Shown here: positions 1-9,969 of the stretch, one piece after another
How the letters are laid out: each line of letters starts with the position of its first letter
Position numbering within the stretch: the stretch's first letter is position 1
The notes under the pieces: model-generated
The model's database searches: none
What the model saw: the letters and a program-made list of their open reading frames with translations, nothing else
What the model was told of the DNA's origin: nothing
Made by a program: the position numbers and the translations under genes
NCBI GenBank assembly: GCA_037178625.1
Contig: CM074138.1
Location: 1,488,001 to 1,552,000, forward strand
DNA from: Skeletonema tropicum
Lineage: Eukaryota; Bacillariophyta; Thalassiosirophyceae; Thalassiosirales; Thalassiosiraceae
Length of the DNA: 64,000 nt
Direction: 5' to 3'

Positions 1-154
1 TTCCATTCACCGAATCCGAGTAGGTCCATTTGCCTCTTCCGTGTGGCTTCCCATTTTCGTTCAACTCTCCTTCATATACAATCTTTCCGTTCTCCCAAAT
101 ACCCTTGCATACTCGCCCGTCCTTATGTGTCATCTTTCCTATTCCATGCATCTC

Positions 155-400
155 GTCAAATCTAAGCCAATCAAAGAAAGAGTCAATCGAAAATTCTAAA
201 AACGGGGGGCAAGGGGGGGTGTCCCCCCTGAACAATCAAATCTAAGCCAATCAAAGAAAGAGTCAATCGAAAATTCTAAAAACGGGGGGGGCAAGGGGGG
301 GTGTCCCCCCCTGAACAATCAAATCTAAGCCAATCAAAGAAAGAGTCAATCGAAAACTCTAAAAACGGGGGGGGGGCAAGGGGTAAATCAAGATCAAAGA
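155..400. repeat. About 80-bp tandem repeat with G-run/C-run palindromes
   Basis: Three units start at about 161, 241 and 324 (the shared word is tctaagccaatcaaag). Units 1 and 2 are nearly identical and unit 3 is truncated. Each unit carries a run of 6-9 G, then a GGGGGTGTCCCCC palindrome. Small length differences lie in the G runs, which suggests replication slippage. The translations across this block are repeat read-through and not genes. Confidence 0.85.
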
Positions 401-462
401 AAGAGTCGATCGAATCGAAAATGCCCGTGAAGGCCAAAGGACACGCCAAAGGGCCCGGACGG

Positions 463-499
463 AACGACCGACCGACCGACCGACCGACCGACCGAACGA
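463..499. repeat. (CCGA)n microsatellite
   Basis: A run of about eight CCGA/GACC tetranucleotides follows directly after the 80-bp array. It is a simple sequence repeat with no evidence of function. Confidence 0.85.
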
Positions 500-500
500 C

Positions 501-1438
501 TTAGCATTAGCTCCTCTCATTATTTAGATTTCAGATGCCCATCTGCTTCAACAAGTTCCGCTCCTGTCCGCCGCCACTTAGAGAAGCCCTCGCGCAATGG
601 CCAAAAATTCCAAAAAGTTGCATAACTACGCCCTACCGTGCTCAGAAGAACCATTGCCATTGCTTCCACATCCTGCATTTGCTTAGGCTTTTTTCATAGT
701 AGCTTCATCAAGTGCAGTCGGACATCCCATAAAAAAAGCCTAAGCAGACTCGGTAATGCAGCTCAACGAAACGATGATGCGTGCGCGAAACTTATTATTG
801 GAACTTTTGTTGTTCTTGTCGATTGGAGAGTCATGTTGGTACACCATCAACGGAGGCGCAGACGAGTACAGCCTCGCTCGTCGACTTGGATTGTTTAGGA
901 AGGACGATTAGTATGCTTTCCTTGTCGTCACTTGGCTGGTATCATACACTTGTACGGTCAATCCAGTTACTACTGAGCGTGAGAAGATGGAGAAGATACA
1001 AATCAATCGAGATGAATGGAACAATTTGATGATTGAATATAAAAGTAATGAGGTGTGAGCCGGCTCAAGTTGATTGGAGGAATGAGTTGATTAAAGACTA
1101 CGAACGTCCTTTTTGAATGGCAGCGAATGTACGTGACAAAAACTTTGCCATCGGCTCGTTCTACCGCTTCTACCGCTCCAAGATATGACAACAATGCAGC
1201 GCATTTAAAGTGGCAGTTTTGTTTCTGAGAGATAACATTTATTCACATCAAGCAACTGCGCGAAATTGTCCATATTTGGTTTAACGGGAGGAGGTTGTGT
1301 GTTTGGGGTCTCTAAGCTACTGCAGACGCAACAATTCAACACAAAGTTAACTTCATCAAATCAGACCTGATCGTCAGGATGCAATAGCGTTAGATTATTG
1401 TGCAAGGCATTTGTGATTCAACAAGTTGAAGTGCTCAG
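501..1438. other. Intergenic, no supported gene
   Basis: No recognisable domain occurs in either strand here. One small ORF at 774-911 (+, 45 aa) begins with a hydrophobic leucine-rich stretch and ends in a soluble-looking tail (NGGADEYSLARRLG). It could be the remnant of a small secreted protein, but nothing else supports it. Confidence 0.5.
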
Positions 1439-1439
1439 A

Positions 1440-2045
1440 CTTCTTCTATATATCAATGTGGACGACATATCAACTCAGACCTAACAAATATCTTACAAAG
1501 TCCGTACAATCACTATACTACTCAATTTTGGCCAATTTTATTGCCTTCGTAAGGACACATTTAGTGCTTCTATTGTGCATTCACACGTGATTTTACAGAT
1601 TGAAGTCACCAGACCTCTTCTATGCATTCATGTGGACGACATATCAACTCCAACCTCGGGTATGTCATCTGTAGCTCGTATGACACTACGCTACTCAGTC
1701 ACGGCCAAATCAATAAATGCCTCATCAGAACACATTGAGTGCTTCTATTGTGTGATATATCAGTGATGTAAGAGGTTTTAATAATCAGGCCTTATCTATG
1801 CATCCATGTAGACGACATATCAACTCCAACCTCGGGTATGTCATCTGTAGCTCGTATATCAATATGCTACTCAATCTTTGTCAAGCCCAGTGCCCTCTTC
1901 AAAACCCATATTTTGACTATATTGTGTGATGTATTTGTGCTTGTGAACGTTTTAGTCAGCAAACCTCTTCTATGCATGCATATAGACAAAATATCAACTC
2001 TAACCTCGGATGTGCCATCTGTAGTGTACACAGCAACCTTATAAT
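1440..2045. repeat. About 175-bp diverged tandem repeat
   Basis: Four copies of a segment built around gacgacatatcaactc occur near 1455, 1635, 1811 and 1985, a period of about 175 bp. Copies 2 and 3 are the most alike and share the following tcgggtatgtcatctgtagc word. Copies 1 and 4 are more diverged, as expected for an ageing satellite whose central units were homogenised last. Confidence 0.8.
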
Positions 2046-2109
2046 GATCGATTTGGGCAACGTGTTAGCTCAGTATTTTGACACCATCATATGCGTCTAG
2101 CACCGTCAA

Positions 2110-3020
2110 TTCAAGCAATATCCGCTGCTAGTGGTGCATTATAGTTGGCAACGATAGTACGAAAGGACATATACACGGCTCATGGTAACTACACTTGTAG
2201 CGATGATGTTACAGTCTCGTATGCGACTTGATGAAGGCCAATTGAGCGTAGAGCTAGCTGTTTGCGACACATTCATGTGTGTAGCGACGTGAATATGAGC
2301 CTGAGCCGCTGCTAGTGGTTCATTATAGTTGGCAACGATAGTACGAAAGGACATATACACGGCTCATGGTAACTACACTTGTAGCGGAGATGCTGCAATC
2401 TCGTATGCGACTTGATGAAGGCCAATTGAGCGTAGAGATAGCTGTTTGCGACAAAAAAAAAAAAAAAAAATTAACGGAAATCTTAAACAGCTAAATTTAT
2501 GTGTGTAGCGACGTGAATATGAGCCTGAGCCGCTGCTAGTGGTTCATTATAGTTGGCAGCGATAGTATAGAAGGAAATGTATACGGCTCATGGTAACTAC
2601 ACTTGTAGCGACGATGTTACAGTCTCGTATGCGACTCGATGAATGCCGATTGAGCGTAGAGCCAGCTCCGTCTTTCACCAACTCATTGTGTGCAGCGACG
2701 TGAATATGAGCCTGAGCCGCTGCTAGTGGTTCATTATAGTTGGCAACAATAGTATAGAAGGAAATGTATACGGCTCATGGTAACTACACTTGTAGCGGAG
2801 ATTTTACAGCCTCGTATGCGACTTGATGAAGGCCAATCGAGCGTAGAGCTAGCTCCGTCTTTCACCATTACAATGTCTGTAGCGACGTGGATATGAGCCT
2901 GAGTCGCTGCTGGTGGTTCATTATAGTTGGCAGCGATAGTATAGAAGGAAATGTATACGGCTCATGAGGACTACACTTGTAGCGGCGATGCTGCAGTCTC
3001 TATGCGACTTGATGAATGAA
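2110..3020. repeat. About 187-bp tandem repeat, five units
   Basis: The word cgctgctagtggttcattat (with small variants) begins near 2122, 2306, 2530, 2717 and 2904, so spacings are 184, 224, 187 and 187 bp. The long second spacing is caused by an insertion of an 18-nt A run plus ttaacggaaatcttaaa at about 2453-2490. Short ORFs inside the array are by-products of the repeat. Confidence 0.88.
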
Positions 3021-3193
3021 GGCACGGTAGAATTCAGTCACGGATGAACCCGTGAATGACTGACGGTTTCTGGCGGGAAAGAGGTTGGTAAGGCCGTGAC
3101 AGCTAAAGGGCACTCTAGGCACCGTCAACAGACTTGCTGTGCAATGCAGTAGTAGCTCAGTCATAGCATCTATGCCCATATAACAAACGACCT

Positions 3194-3928
3194 ATGGGGA
3201 CAACTGTTGATTGGAATTTCCACCAGAGCGCCAAAGCACTTGTCAAAGCACTAAATCAGAGCGTCAATCTCAGTGGTGGAACTTCGGTGTTGCCATCAAC
3301 TTCATCGCCTGTTGAACTGACTTCTTGGGTTATAGAAGTCAATAATGACACCGTATATCTTGCTCATCCTCCAGTGGTGTTTCGCTCAAACATTTACAAC
3401 AGTCAGCAGATAGACGACACAACAATCGATGAAGACGAGATAAATTCTTCTGGGAGCAATGTCGAGTTGGATGAATCTACAGCCATAGTACACAACAACT
3501 GCAATTCTAGTCATGTTGTTACCGAATGGACGTTCAGTGTTGTCTTCCACGAAACGTGGCGAGTCCCTACATTGTATTTTCATGTTCATGACATCGATGG
3601 AACTCCAATTAGCAGGGACGACGTCTTAAATATACTCCTTTGCAGCAAAAGTGGAAACACAACCGCTATCAATGCAAATGGTTCCATGACAGAGGAAGAC
3701 ACATGGGACTTTGTATCTCAAGAGGAACACCCCATGACTGGGAAACCAAGTTTCTTTCTTCATCCCTGTCAGACTGCTGCCAAGATGGAATTGCTATTAA
3801 ACCAGCCAAAACATTACTGCCCCTTGCTAAGTTGGATGTCAATGATATTGCCGTCGGTAGGGTGTACTATCAGTCCATATGTTTACCATGACGCTCAGAA
3901 AAAGATGATGAACATGACAGAGGAATAA
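3194..3928 (+). CDS. ATG10: ATG10-like E2 enzyme (autophagy ATG12 conjugation)
   Basis: Intronless gene of 244 aa. ATG10 is the E2-like enzyme that takes ATG12 from ATG7 and transfers it to ATG5 in the cytosol during autophagosome formation. The family signature is clear: a TWRVPTLYFHVHDIDG strand (about 121-136), then SQEEHPMTGKPSFFLHPCQT with the predicted catalytic Cys182 in the HPC motif, then the C-terminal LLSWMSMILPSVG segment typical of the family. The acidic, Ser-rich insert at about 70-105 is lineage-specific. The shared E2 fold also occurs in ATG3, but the short length and the HPC context favour ATG10. It lies between satellite arrays and a dead transposon, with no functional partner next to it. 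Confidence 0.85.
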   Translation: MGTTVDWNFHQSAKALVKALNQSVNLSGGTSVLPSTSSPVELTSWVIEVNNDTVYLAHPPVVFRSNIYNSQQIDDTTIDEDEINSSGSNVELDESTAIVHNNCNSSHVVTEWTFSVVFHETWRVPTLYFHVHDIDGTPISRDDVLNILLCSKSGNTTAINANGSMTEEDTWDFVSQEEHPMTGKPSFFLHPCQTAAKMELLLNQPKHYCPLLSWMSMILPSVGCTISPYVYHDAQKKMMNMTEE

Positions 3929-4556
3929 TGCAATGTTAATTAACGATGGTAGTAGCCACCATGAGCCTATTCATGCTCGTACCAACATCGATGCATCTAC
4001 CTGGCTTAGAATGAGATGAAAGCGTAACGGAAATGATGTCATAACAATCCTCAGCATGTGCAGGAATCGTTTCAAGTACCTTTTACGAAGGAAGGGCCAA
4101 ATACCATACACGACAACACAGATTAAAGTTAGGCGATACTTTTTACGAGGGTGTGTTAGAATATTCAGCTTGCAGACTTTTAAACTTCAGCATCTTTCTC
4201 TAAGTCCATTCAAGAGCTCACAATTTGTCCAAGAATCGATTTCTTCCAAAGCCATTCAACGTGGCTTTAGTAGGTACATATCTCTTTGTCGTTCAAAACT
4301 GAGGTGCGATGTCACACCTCGAAATATTTTTCACATAGCCTACTGCAGCACTGTTATTAGACACCCTACACCGCAGTTATGACCACCAAATGGTGCAAAA
4401 TGTTAATATTACTCTTTATGAAGGTGTCGATGTGCTGGGTTTGTCCAAATAATTATTACCATGGTGGTTTAGTACAGTAGTAGTTGGTCGACGAATCGGC
4501 GCCACAAAAAAAAACATTTTTTACCGCATCAGTCGATGAAAATACCATGTAATTAA
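3929..4556. other. Intergenic, nothing recognised
   Basis: AT-rich spacer between ATG10 and the transposon remnant. A 108-aa plus-strand reading at 4056-4382 is rich in Arg, Lys and Phe with no recognisable motif, and is probably chance. TTAA sites occur, as expected near piggyBac integrations, but I could not match terminal inverted repeats on the two sides. Confidence 0.4.
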
Positions 4557-6207
4557 TTATTTAATGCCTTTAAACAACCGTTTCTTCTTGTTTTTCTCTA
4601 CCTTCACCTTCTTTTCATACATGCGGTTGCATATTTCAGCGCAGATGCTGTCCTTTGCGGCGCTAATGGACGGTAGTGTGTGGAAGGATTCGAAGCACCA
4701 AACACATAAATGGAGATTGCACCGACTGCAGTTTAAAAGGTTAGTGCTCAACTTCTTCCCTGTTGCATACCTACAGAGTACACAACACTTGCCACGTTTT
4801 TCATTGTCTACTGGCTTGGGAAAATGTGGAACTGATTGGTCAAGACGAGACCTATTGAAATCGCTGGTGTCATCTTCAACTCGATGCGAAGTTGTAACAA
4901 CAGATTCAATCTTAGGCTTCGTTGCTGCACGAGTTGCCGATGCTACAGATTCACTGGACCTCTTGCTACGACCTCTGGACGATGATGCCGCTGAACGTTG
5001 ATCACCTCTCTGAGATGCGATTGTGCGTTTCTGCTTCTTTGATCCGTAAAGTTCAGGGCAAATCTTAGCAAGAACAATCTTGCTCTGGAAATCATAATGA
5101 AACATTGGCTTCAAGCCTTTGTTCTCCATGAATCTTTTGTAAGAAACAAATGCATTCACCAACAGAGTTCCATGGCCCCAAAAGAACATAGACCACCACC
5201 ACTTTTGCTTTCTCATCCACCTGTCCGGTCGGTAGCTCCCACGTAGCTGATCTGCAATGTCAACATTATTCATATTATTGTTGTAGTCATCATTAATTGC
5301 AAGCCGCAGGAATTTACCAACCCTCATCTGCTGAGTTGACTTGTCAAACACTTCCCTCAACTTCTCGATCCAATAAATCCGCTTAACACAAGTTGACAAG
5401 AAATGGACACCCTTTTGGTCATAGACAGACGCAGCAACGAGTGGACACATAGCCAATATCTTTTGTTATCCCCTCCACCAAGCCCATCCTCTTTTCCACA
5501 CACTGTTTCAACATCACAATTAGATCCGCCTTCTTCCCCTTCGGCACAATTCCCCTCATTTTTAACGCCTGTTTCAACTCATCTACTTTCAAGTCAGCAA
5601 TTTGGCTGTCGGACAAGAACCAATCCGGAGGCGTCACTTCTCCGGCAGTATTTGTGGTGTCGTCGACGCCGCTGCCGCCTCCTATCATGCTATCAGGCAG
5701 ATCATTGTCTTCCCCTTCAACATCGACCGTACCTTGGTTAGCAACGGCATCAAGGAAGGGACCACGCTCTCCATCCGAATCATAACCTTCCTCCCACTTG
5801 GTTTCATCAACATTTTTTATTTTTCGAGGAGGTTTTGACGTAGGAATCCCTACAGCTCCTACGACAAAATTTGTGGTTCGACATGGCGAAGGCGGCGGCA
5901 TCGACGCTCCGCCTAGCACCGCCGGTGAATGGTCCCCCCCTGTTAATGAAGGGCCATATGGAAAAACTGAACCATCAGACCTTCTAACAGACTGCATGGC
6001 AACATCCCTGCGGGGAGACATGCGTGTCGGGGCGGGTGCAGCGGATGCTACACCGATGGTACTCTGCGGCGACTCCACATTTCCAACGATGGTGCCGATA
6101 CGTGACGCCGATGCTCCACTACGAAGGGGAGTTTGGAGAGCGCCATTGGCGGGGATCAATTGGTTGGTGTTGGGGATGGAATTACTATCAGGGTTTGCGC
6201 TGCTCAT
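4557..6207 (-). pseudogene. PiggyBac-like transposase with SAP domain, internally deleted
   Basis: Two minus-strand frames overlap by 38 bp. The upstream part (6207-5419, 262 aa) is a Pro/Ser-rich N-terminus ending in a SAP DNA-binding domain (about 205-241, LKVDELKQALKMRG). The downstream part (5456-4557, 299 aa) is the C-terminal third of a piggyBac DDE transposase: a VYDQKGVHFLSTC strand, YNNNMNNVDIADQ with the late catalytic Asp pair, KWWWSMFFWG, and a terminal Cys-rich zinc-binding domain (CCVLC, CSRC, CVWC). The roughly 200-300 residues holding the first two catalytic Asp residues are absent and the halves are in different frames. The element therefore cannot encode an active transposase and is best read as an internal deletion derivative. 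Confidence 0.8.
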
Positions 6208-6837
6208 GGTGACTACATCAAATGCCGAGATGCGGAATAAATTTGCAAATGGAGGTGCGTTTTTGATTTTTGGGGCGGATGACTTGTTTCAAGTGTGTTA
6301 TTTTTGTTGTAGTAGTACTAATGATAAGATGAAAATATGCAGTAATACTAAACTGGATGTGCTCTTTCACGCTGTAACGTTGGTTTTTCCTTAAAATTGA
6401 TTTTTGAATTATTTTAGCGTATGCCTATATTGCAAACGAAGGTGCGCGGTCGCACCCGAAACGACAAAGAGATATAGAGAGACACTGTCACAGTAGAATG
6501 ATACAGACAGATGGCATCCGGATCGGACTTACAAACACTCTCCCAATACTCGCATGATTGGACTGGCAGATGAATGAACCAATTCACTTGATAAGCACGG
6601 TATTTCAGGATCAAGTACATACTAGCGAAGAACTGTGACGTTTCTTGAATTTTAATTCATATTATGTTCTCATATCCTACTTCGCTTTACATATATGTGT
6701 GTAAATGTGCACATGTTTATCGTCAACCCCATCATTACAACAAAAACACGAAGCACCGACCACCTGCACATTTCCACAACCCGAAGTACTCCTTAGTGAG
6801 AAACAATTTCTGTATATATGTACATGTCCTATTCTTC
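6208..6837. other. Intergenic, nothing recognised
   Basis: AT-rich spacer between the transposon remnant and the globin gene. It includes the 3' flank of the globin and probably the outer end of the piggyBac copy, but no clear inverted terminus was found. Confidence 0.4.
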
Positions 6838-7269
6838 TTAAGCAGCTTTGACAGCTTCGTCTCCAGCATCAATCATTGTCTTGGAGAGCACTCCATACAC
6901 AAGAGTCCAGGCTTCCTTGTGATCAGCATCCCAAGTCTCTCCAAGTCCCTTCTCCAACGTATCCAACAAGGCAGCACCAACAGTATCAAACATGGGTGCT
7001 GTAACCTTGTAGTAAACGGCATGACGTCTTCCAAGATCTTGAACAACAGGAACAAGTGCAGCTAAATCCGTAAGACCATCCACGGCGGCAGTGATCATTG
7101 CCATGAGCTTCTTCTTCTGATCGGCGAGATCGGCAGGGAATAGAGGGCGGAGTTCAGGATCTAATTCGAAGAGTTTGCCGTAGAATAGATCGGCGGCTGT
7201 GTCGGCGATTGGAACGCATTTTGCCCAGCTTGTTTGGACGAGAGCTACTTGTTCTGTGGTGAGGCCCAT
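6838..7269 (-). CDS. Single-domain globin
   Basis: 143-aa globin, starting at MGLTTEQ (7269). An in-frame upstream Met at 7320 adds 17 His/Ser-rich residues that look like leader sequence. The family binds haem and carries or detoxifies O2 or NO. Sequence landmarks: LVQTSWAKC in helix A, Phe44 (CD1) in RPLFP, Gln51 at the distal E7 position as in bacterial haemoglobins of the Vitreoscilla/flavohaemoglobin type, and proximal His83 (F8) in RRHAVYYKV. No FAD/NAD reductase domain follows, so it is not a flavohaemoglobin. No targeting peptide is visible, so it is probably cytosolic. Its nearest relatives are likely single-domain globins of protists and bacteria. Confidence 0.92.
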   Translation of the reverse strand: MGLTTEQVALVQTSWAKCVPIADTAADLFYGKLFELDPELRPLFPADLADQKKKLMAMITAAVDGLTDLAALVPVVQDLGRRHAVYYKVTAPMFDTVGAALLDTLEKGLGETWDADHKEAWTLVYGVLSKTMIDAGDEAVKAA

Positions 7270-7464
7270 TTTGGTGTAGTGATGGTGTGTTGAGTAGATG
7301 TGAGAGGATGAAAGGAACAACGATGATACGATTGTTTCAATTGTGCCATGACAAATTTATGGTTGAAATCATTGGTTAGTGGAACGTGGAACTGGAACAC
7401 TGGACGTACTTTTGATATATAGTTTCATGGTGGGTGTTCACATTCGCCTTCCGGCAGAAGCGAG

Positions 7465-7705
7465 AAGTGCTTTTGGAAATAGAGGGGGTGAGGGGGGAGA
7501 CCCCGATTTTCAGGATTTTTTATGGTGACAAAATCGTCTAACTGGGGGTAAAATGGTCCATATTAGCCAACTTTTGGCTAGCTTTAGACGGGTTTCACGG
7601 GAGTTTCGCTAACAACCGTCCCCCCCCTTCTCGCTGGGGGGAATCTGGGGGAGAATCCCCCCGAAAAGGGGTAGGCCGCCCCCTATTTCTAAAGCCTGGA
7701 AGGGA
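7465..7705. repeat. G/C-run foldback (MITE-like) sequence
   Basis: The left edge reads cttttggaaatagaggggg (about 7470) and the right edge reads ccccctatttctaaag (about 7683), an imperfect inverted repeat. Internally, G-run/C-run palindromes such as GGGGGGAGACCCC and GGGGGAGAATCCCCCC occur. No coding capacity. The arrangement fits a small non-autonomous DNA element about 235 bp long. Confidence 0.45.
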
Positions 7706-7834
7706 AGAATCTCAAGTAGTCTTGGGACTCGTGTCGCACCCCAGCTGGCGCGTATGGCCCTTCCCGAATACAAAAATGAAACGCGGTCCGAAAACTAATA
7801 CTAAAATCCGATGTGGAGTCGGTAAGAACCTACC

Positions 7835-9357
7835 TATAGCTGTCTTAAATCACGGACCCTACGGGGTAGCGTATGTACGTAGGAATAGTATGTAGCTCCA
7901 TCCGGCACTTGAGAAGGTCAGAAGAGCCCCCAAATGTGTTTTTGGCCACCACCAAAAAGTTCCACCACCGCGACAATCCACCACGCCATGGCACCATTTC
8001 CGCCATAAAAGTGCCATAACATAAAAAATCGCACCTCCTCCATTACATCCACAGTAGGTTGGGTATGGTAGTCCATGAATAGCTTAGAAAACAAGGAATC
8101 CAAAGCCGAGCCTACCCAACTTAGTTATTAAAGAGCAGAGACGCAAATCAAAATGCCGCTATAGCAGCGCAAATTACCATCATCGTAGCATCATCGTCCA
8201 ATTCCACTCAATATGAATGGTACAATCGGCCTCTCTCCATCAACCCTCGCCGCCGCTTATACATATAGACATTGGGTGTCGGTGTGATTCATTGTTAGTG
8301 ACTTCATATGGCCATAGCACTCCGTCAGGCACCATGTTGCTGCTGCACATCACATCATCGATTACACACAAATGTCACCCATTTCATTGCTCTATTCCGA
8401 CCTCTGATCATGACGAGACAACTAAACACGACAGGAGAGCTCTCAATAATATGGAAGGATCGCTTTGTGCCATGGAGCTGTTAAGGAGATCCGATTTCAC
8501 TGACTACACTACCATCGGCGAACTCAGCCTTGGTATCACCATAGCCCAACACATGGCCATTCCTCGAACAAACTGCAATGGTTTCGTTGTTCAATCCAAC
8601 CTCACCATCCGACAACAAAGGCACAGCAACTATTGCATTTGATTGGAGAGACAGGGTCATAGTTGTGTGACTTGAAGTTCAATCAGGGTGGAATAAGTGC
8701 ACATATTGTCTCCGAAGAAGGCTGTTGTTATGGCGCTACATTGCTCTGAATAGATCGGAGTGGAATCTTCAGTGACTTGTTATGATTCTCCGGTTTCAAT
8801 GAAGTAATGGTTGACGGATAAAGCTGCATATGGTCACTGCTGACATCGTTGGAATGCACAAAGTGTATTCTCTTGTAGGAGATAGGTGTTCAAACACAAG
8901 TGTTTGTGTTGAATGACAGGGATCTGTGGGCCTCAAAACGAATTATTATGCAACAAAAAGATATACACATTCATAACATAACTGTATAATCGTTATTTTA
9001 ACAGTGTTTGGTGTCGATAGTGCTGAAATATTTGTTATAGCACCATCGTTCATTGATCACGGAGGAGATGAGGATAAACATCCATGTGCACTGATTGGCT
9101 TTTATTTTGCATCAAATGTAAAAATCGGTACATATCAAGTCACTTCATACATTCATATATATCCATATAAATACCCCGAGCATTACATCTTTTATATAAT
9201 AACACCATGCCTCTAGTAAAGTACGATGATCGGGCGGAAATCCCATGGTGACGATGTGCTCGATGATCGTTGGCGCCACTTTGGTACCGCTTCTTGGACG
9301 ATTCCTACGTACACAAAAAAATCTACCTCATAGGTTTGTTGATTTAAGACAGCTATA
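7835..9357. repeat. Pair of about 57-bp inverted repeats flanking 1.4 kb
   Basis: tatagctgtcttaaatca at 7835-7852 is exactly complementary to 9340-9357. The match continues inward with a few mismatches to tgtacgtaggaat on one side and attcctacgtaca (9301-9313) on the other. The interior carries no recognisable transposase, so this may be a non-autonomous element with terminal inverted repeats or two separate insertions in opposite orientation. Confidence 0.6.
7893..9300. other. Intergenic interior, no supported gene
   Basis: A plus ORF at 8217-8642 (141 aa) has unusual composition and no motif. In the opposite strand, 8660-8481 encodes a 59-aa reading (MTLSLQSNAIVAVPLL...) with a beta-strand-like, more protein-like composition. 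It may be a fragment of an unidentified gene. Neither has supporting features. Confidence 0.35.
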
Positions 9358-9969
9358 CGAACCAAGGCAACTTCCTAGAGAGGAGTGAGATTGTGAGATC
9401 TATCGACAGATCATCTGAGGTTAACCCCAAGCGCGAAAACGGAGGAAGAGCCACGGCGGTTCATAAAGACTGTTAGTTTTACTTACTTAGCGTCTCTCGG
9501 ACTTCGTCCAAAAGTGTGCCATTGACAATGACGAACCTGCTATTTACGTGCCTTTAAATGTGTCGAGTCGCTGTAATATGACAAAAAACACGAAAAATGA
9601 CGAGAGACGTAACATTAAAAACGCAAGGAGTGAACCGCTGTGAGAGCAAAGCGAGCTGCTGCGAAGTCTCACAAGCAAGTCCGCAAAGTTGCGCTGAAGT
9701 CTGTTGGCAGGTTCAGCGTTGCGTTGACGATGACGACGTCGCTTCTGCAAAAAGATCTGCAGCAGGCTTCGTGGCAGCTGCGCTTTGACAAATAAAATCA
9801 TGATGCAAGATGTGAGCTCCTCTGGCAGCTGGTGACCTACCTGGCATGTAGTACCTAGGAGCTACTTCCATCTACATACTTGCTGTACTCCTACTTCATA
9901 TCATAAAATGCTTCATCGTCCTCATCATTCACAGTATAATATAGTTGTCGTAAGTTGCCAATCAAAGCA
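9358..9969. other. 5' flank of SulP-type transporter gene
   Basis: About 610 bp without a gene. Short overlapping ORFs on both strands at 9544-9801 are mirror readings of one Arg/Ala/Ser-rich stretch and carry no motif. The promoter of the transporter gene should lie here, but no specific element could be named. Confidence 0.4.

Noticed and set aside
463..499. Telomere-like repeat
   Set aside because: CCGA tetranucleotides do not match the TTAGGG type expected in diatoms, and the run is short and internal.
8217..8642. 141-aa plus ORF between the inverted repeats
   Set aside because: No recognisable motif, His/Ser/Thr-rich composition, and the opposite strand has a more protein-like short reading. 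Neither could be supported as a gene.
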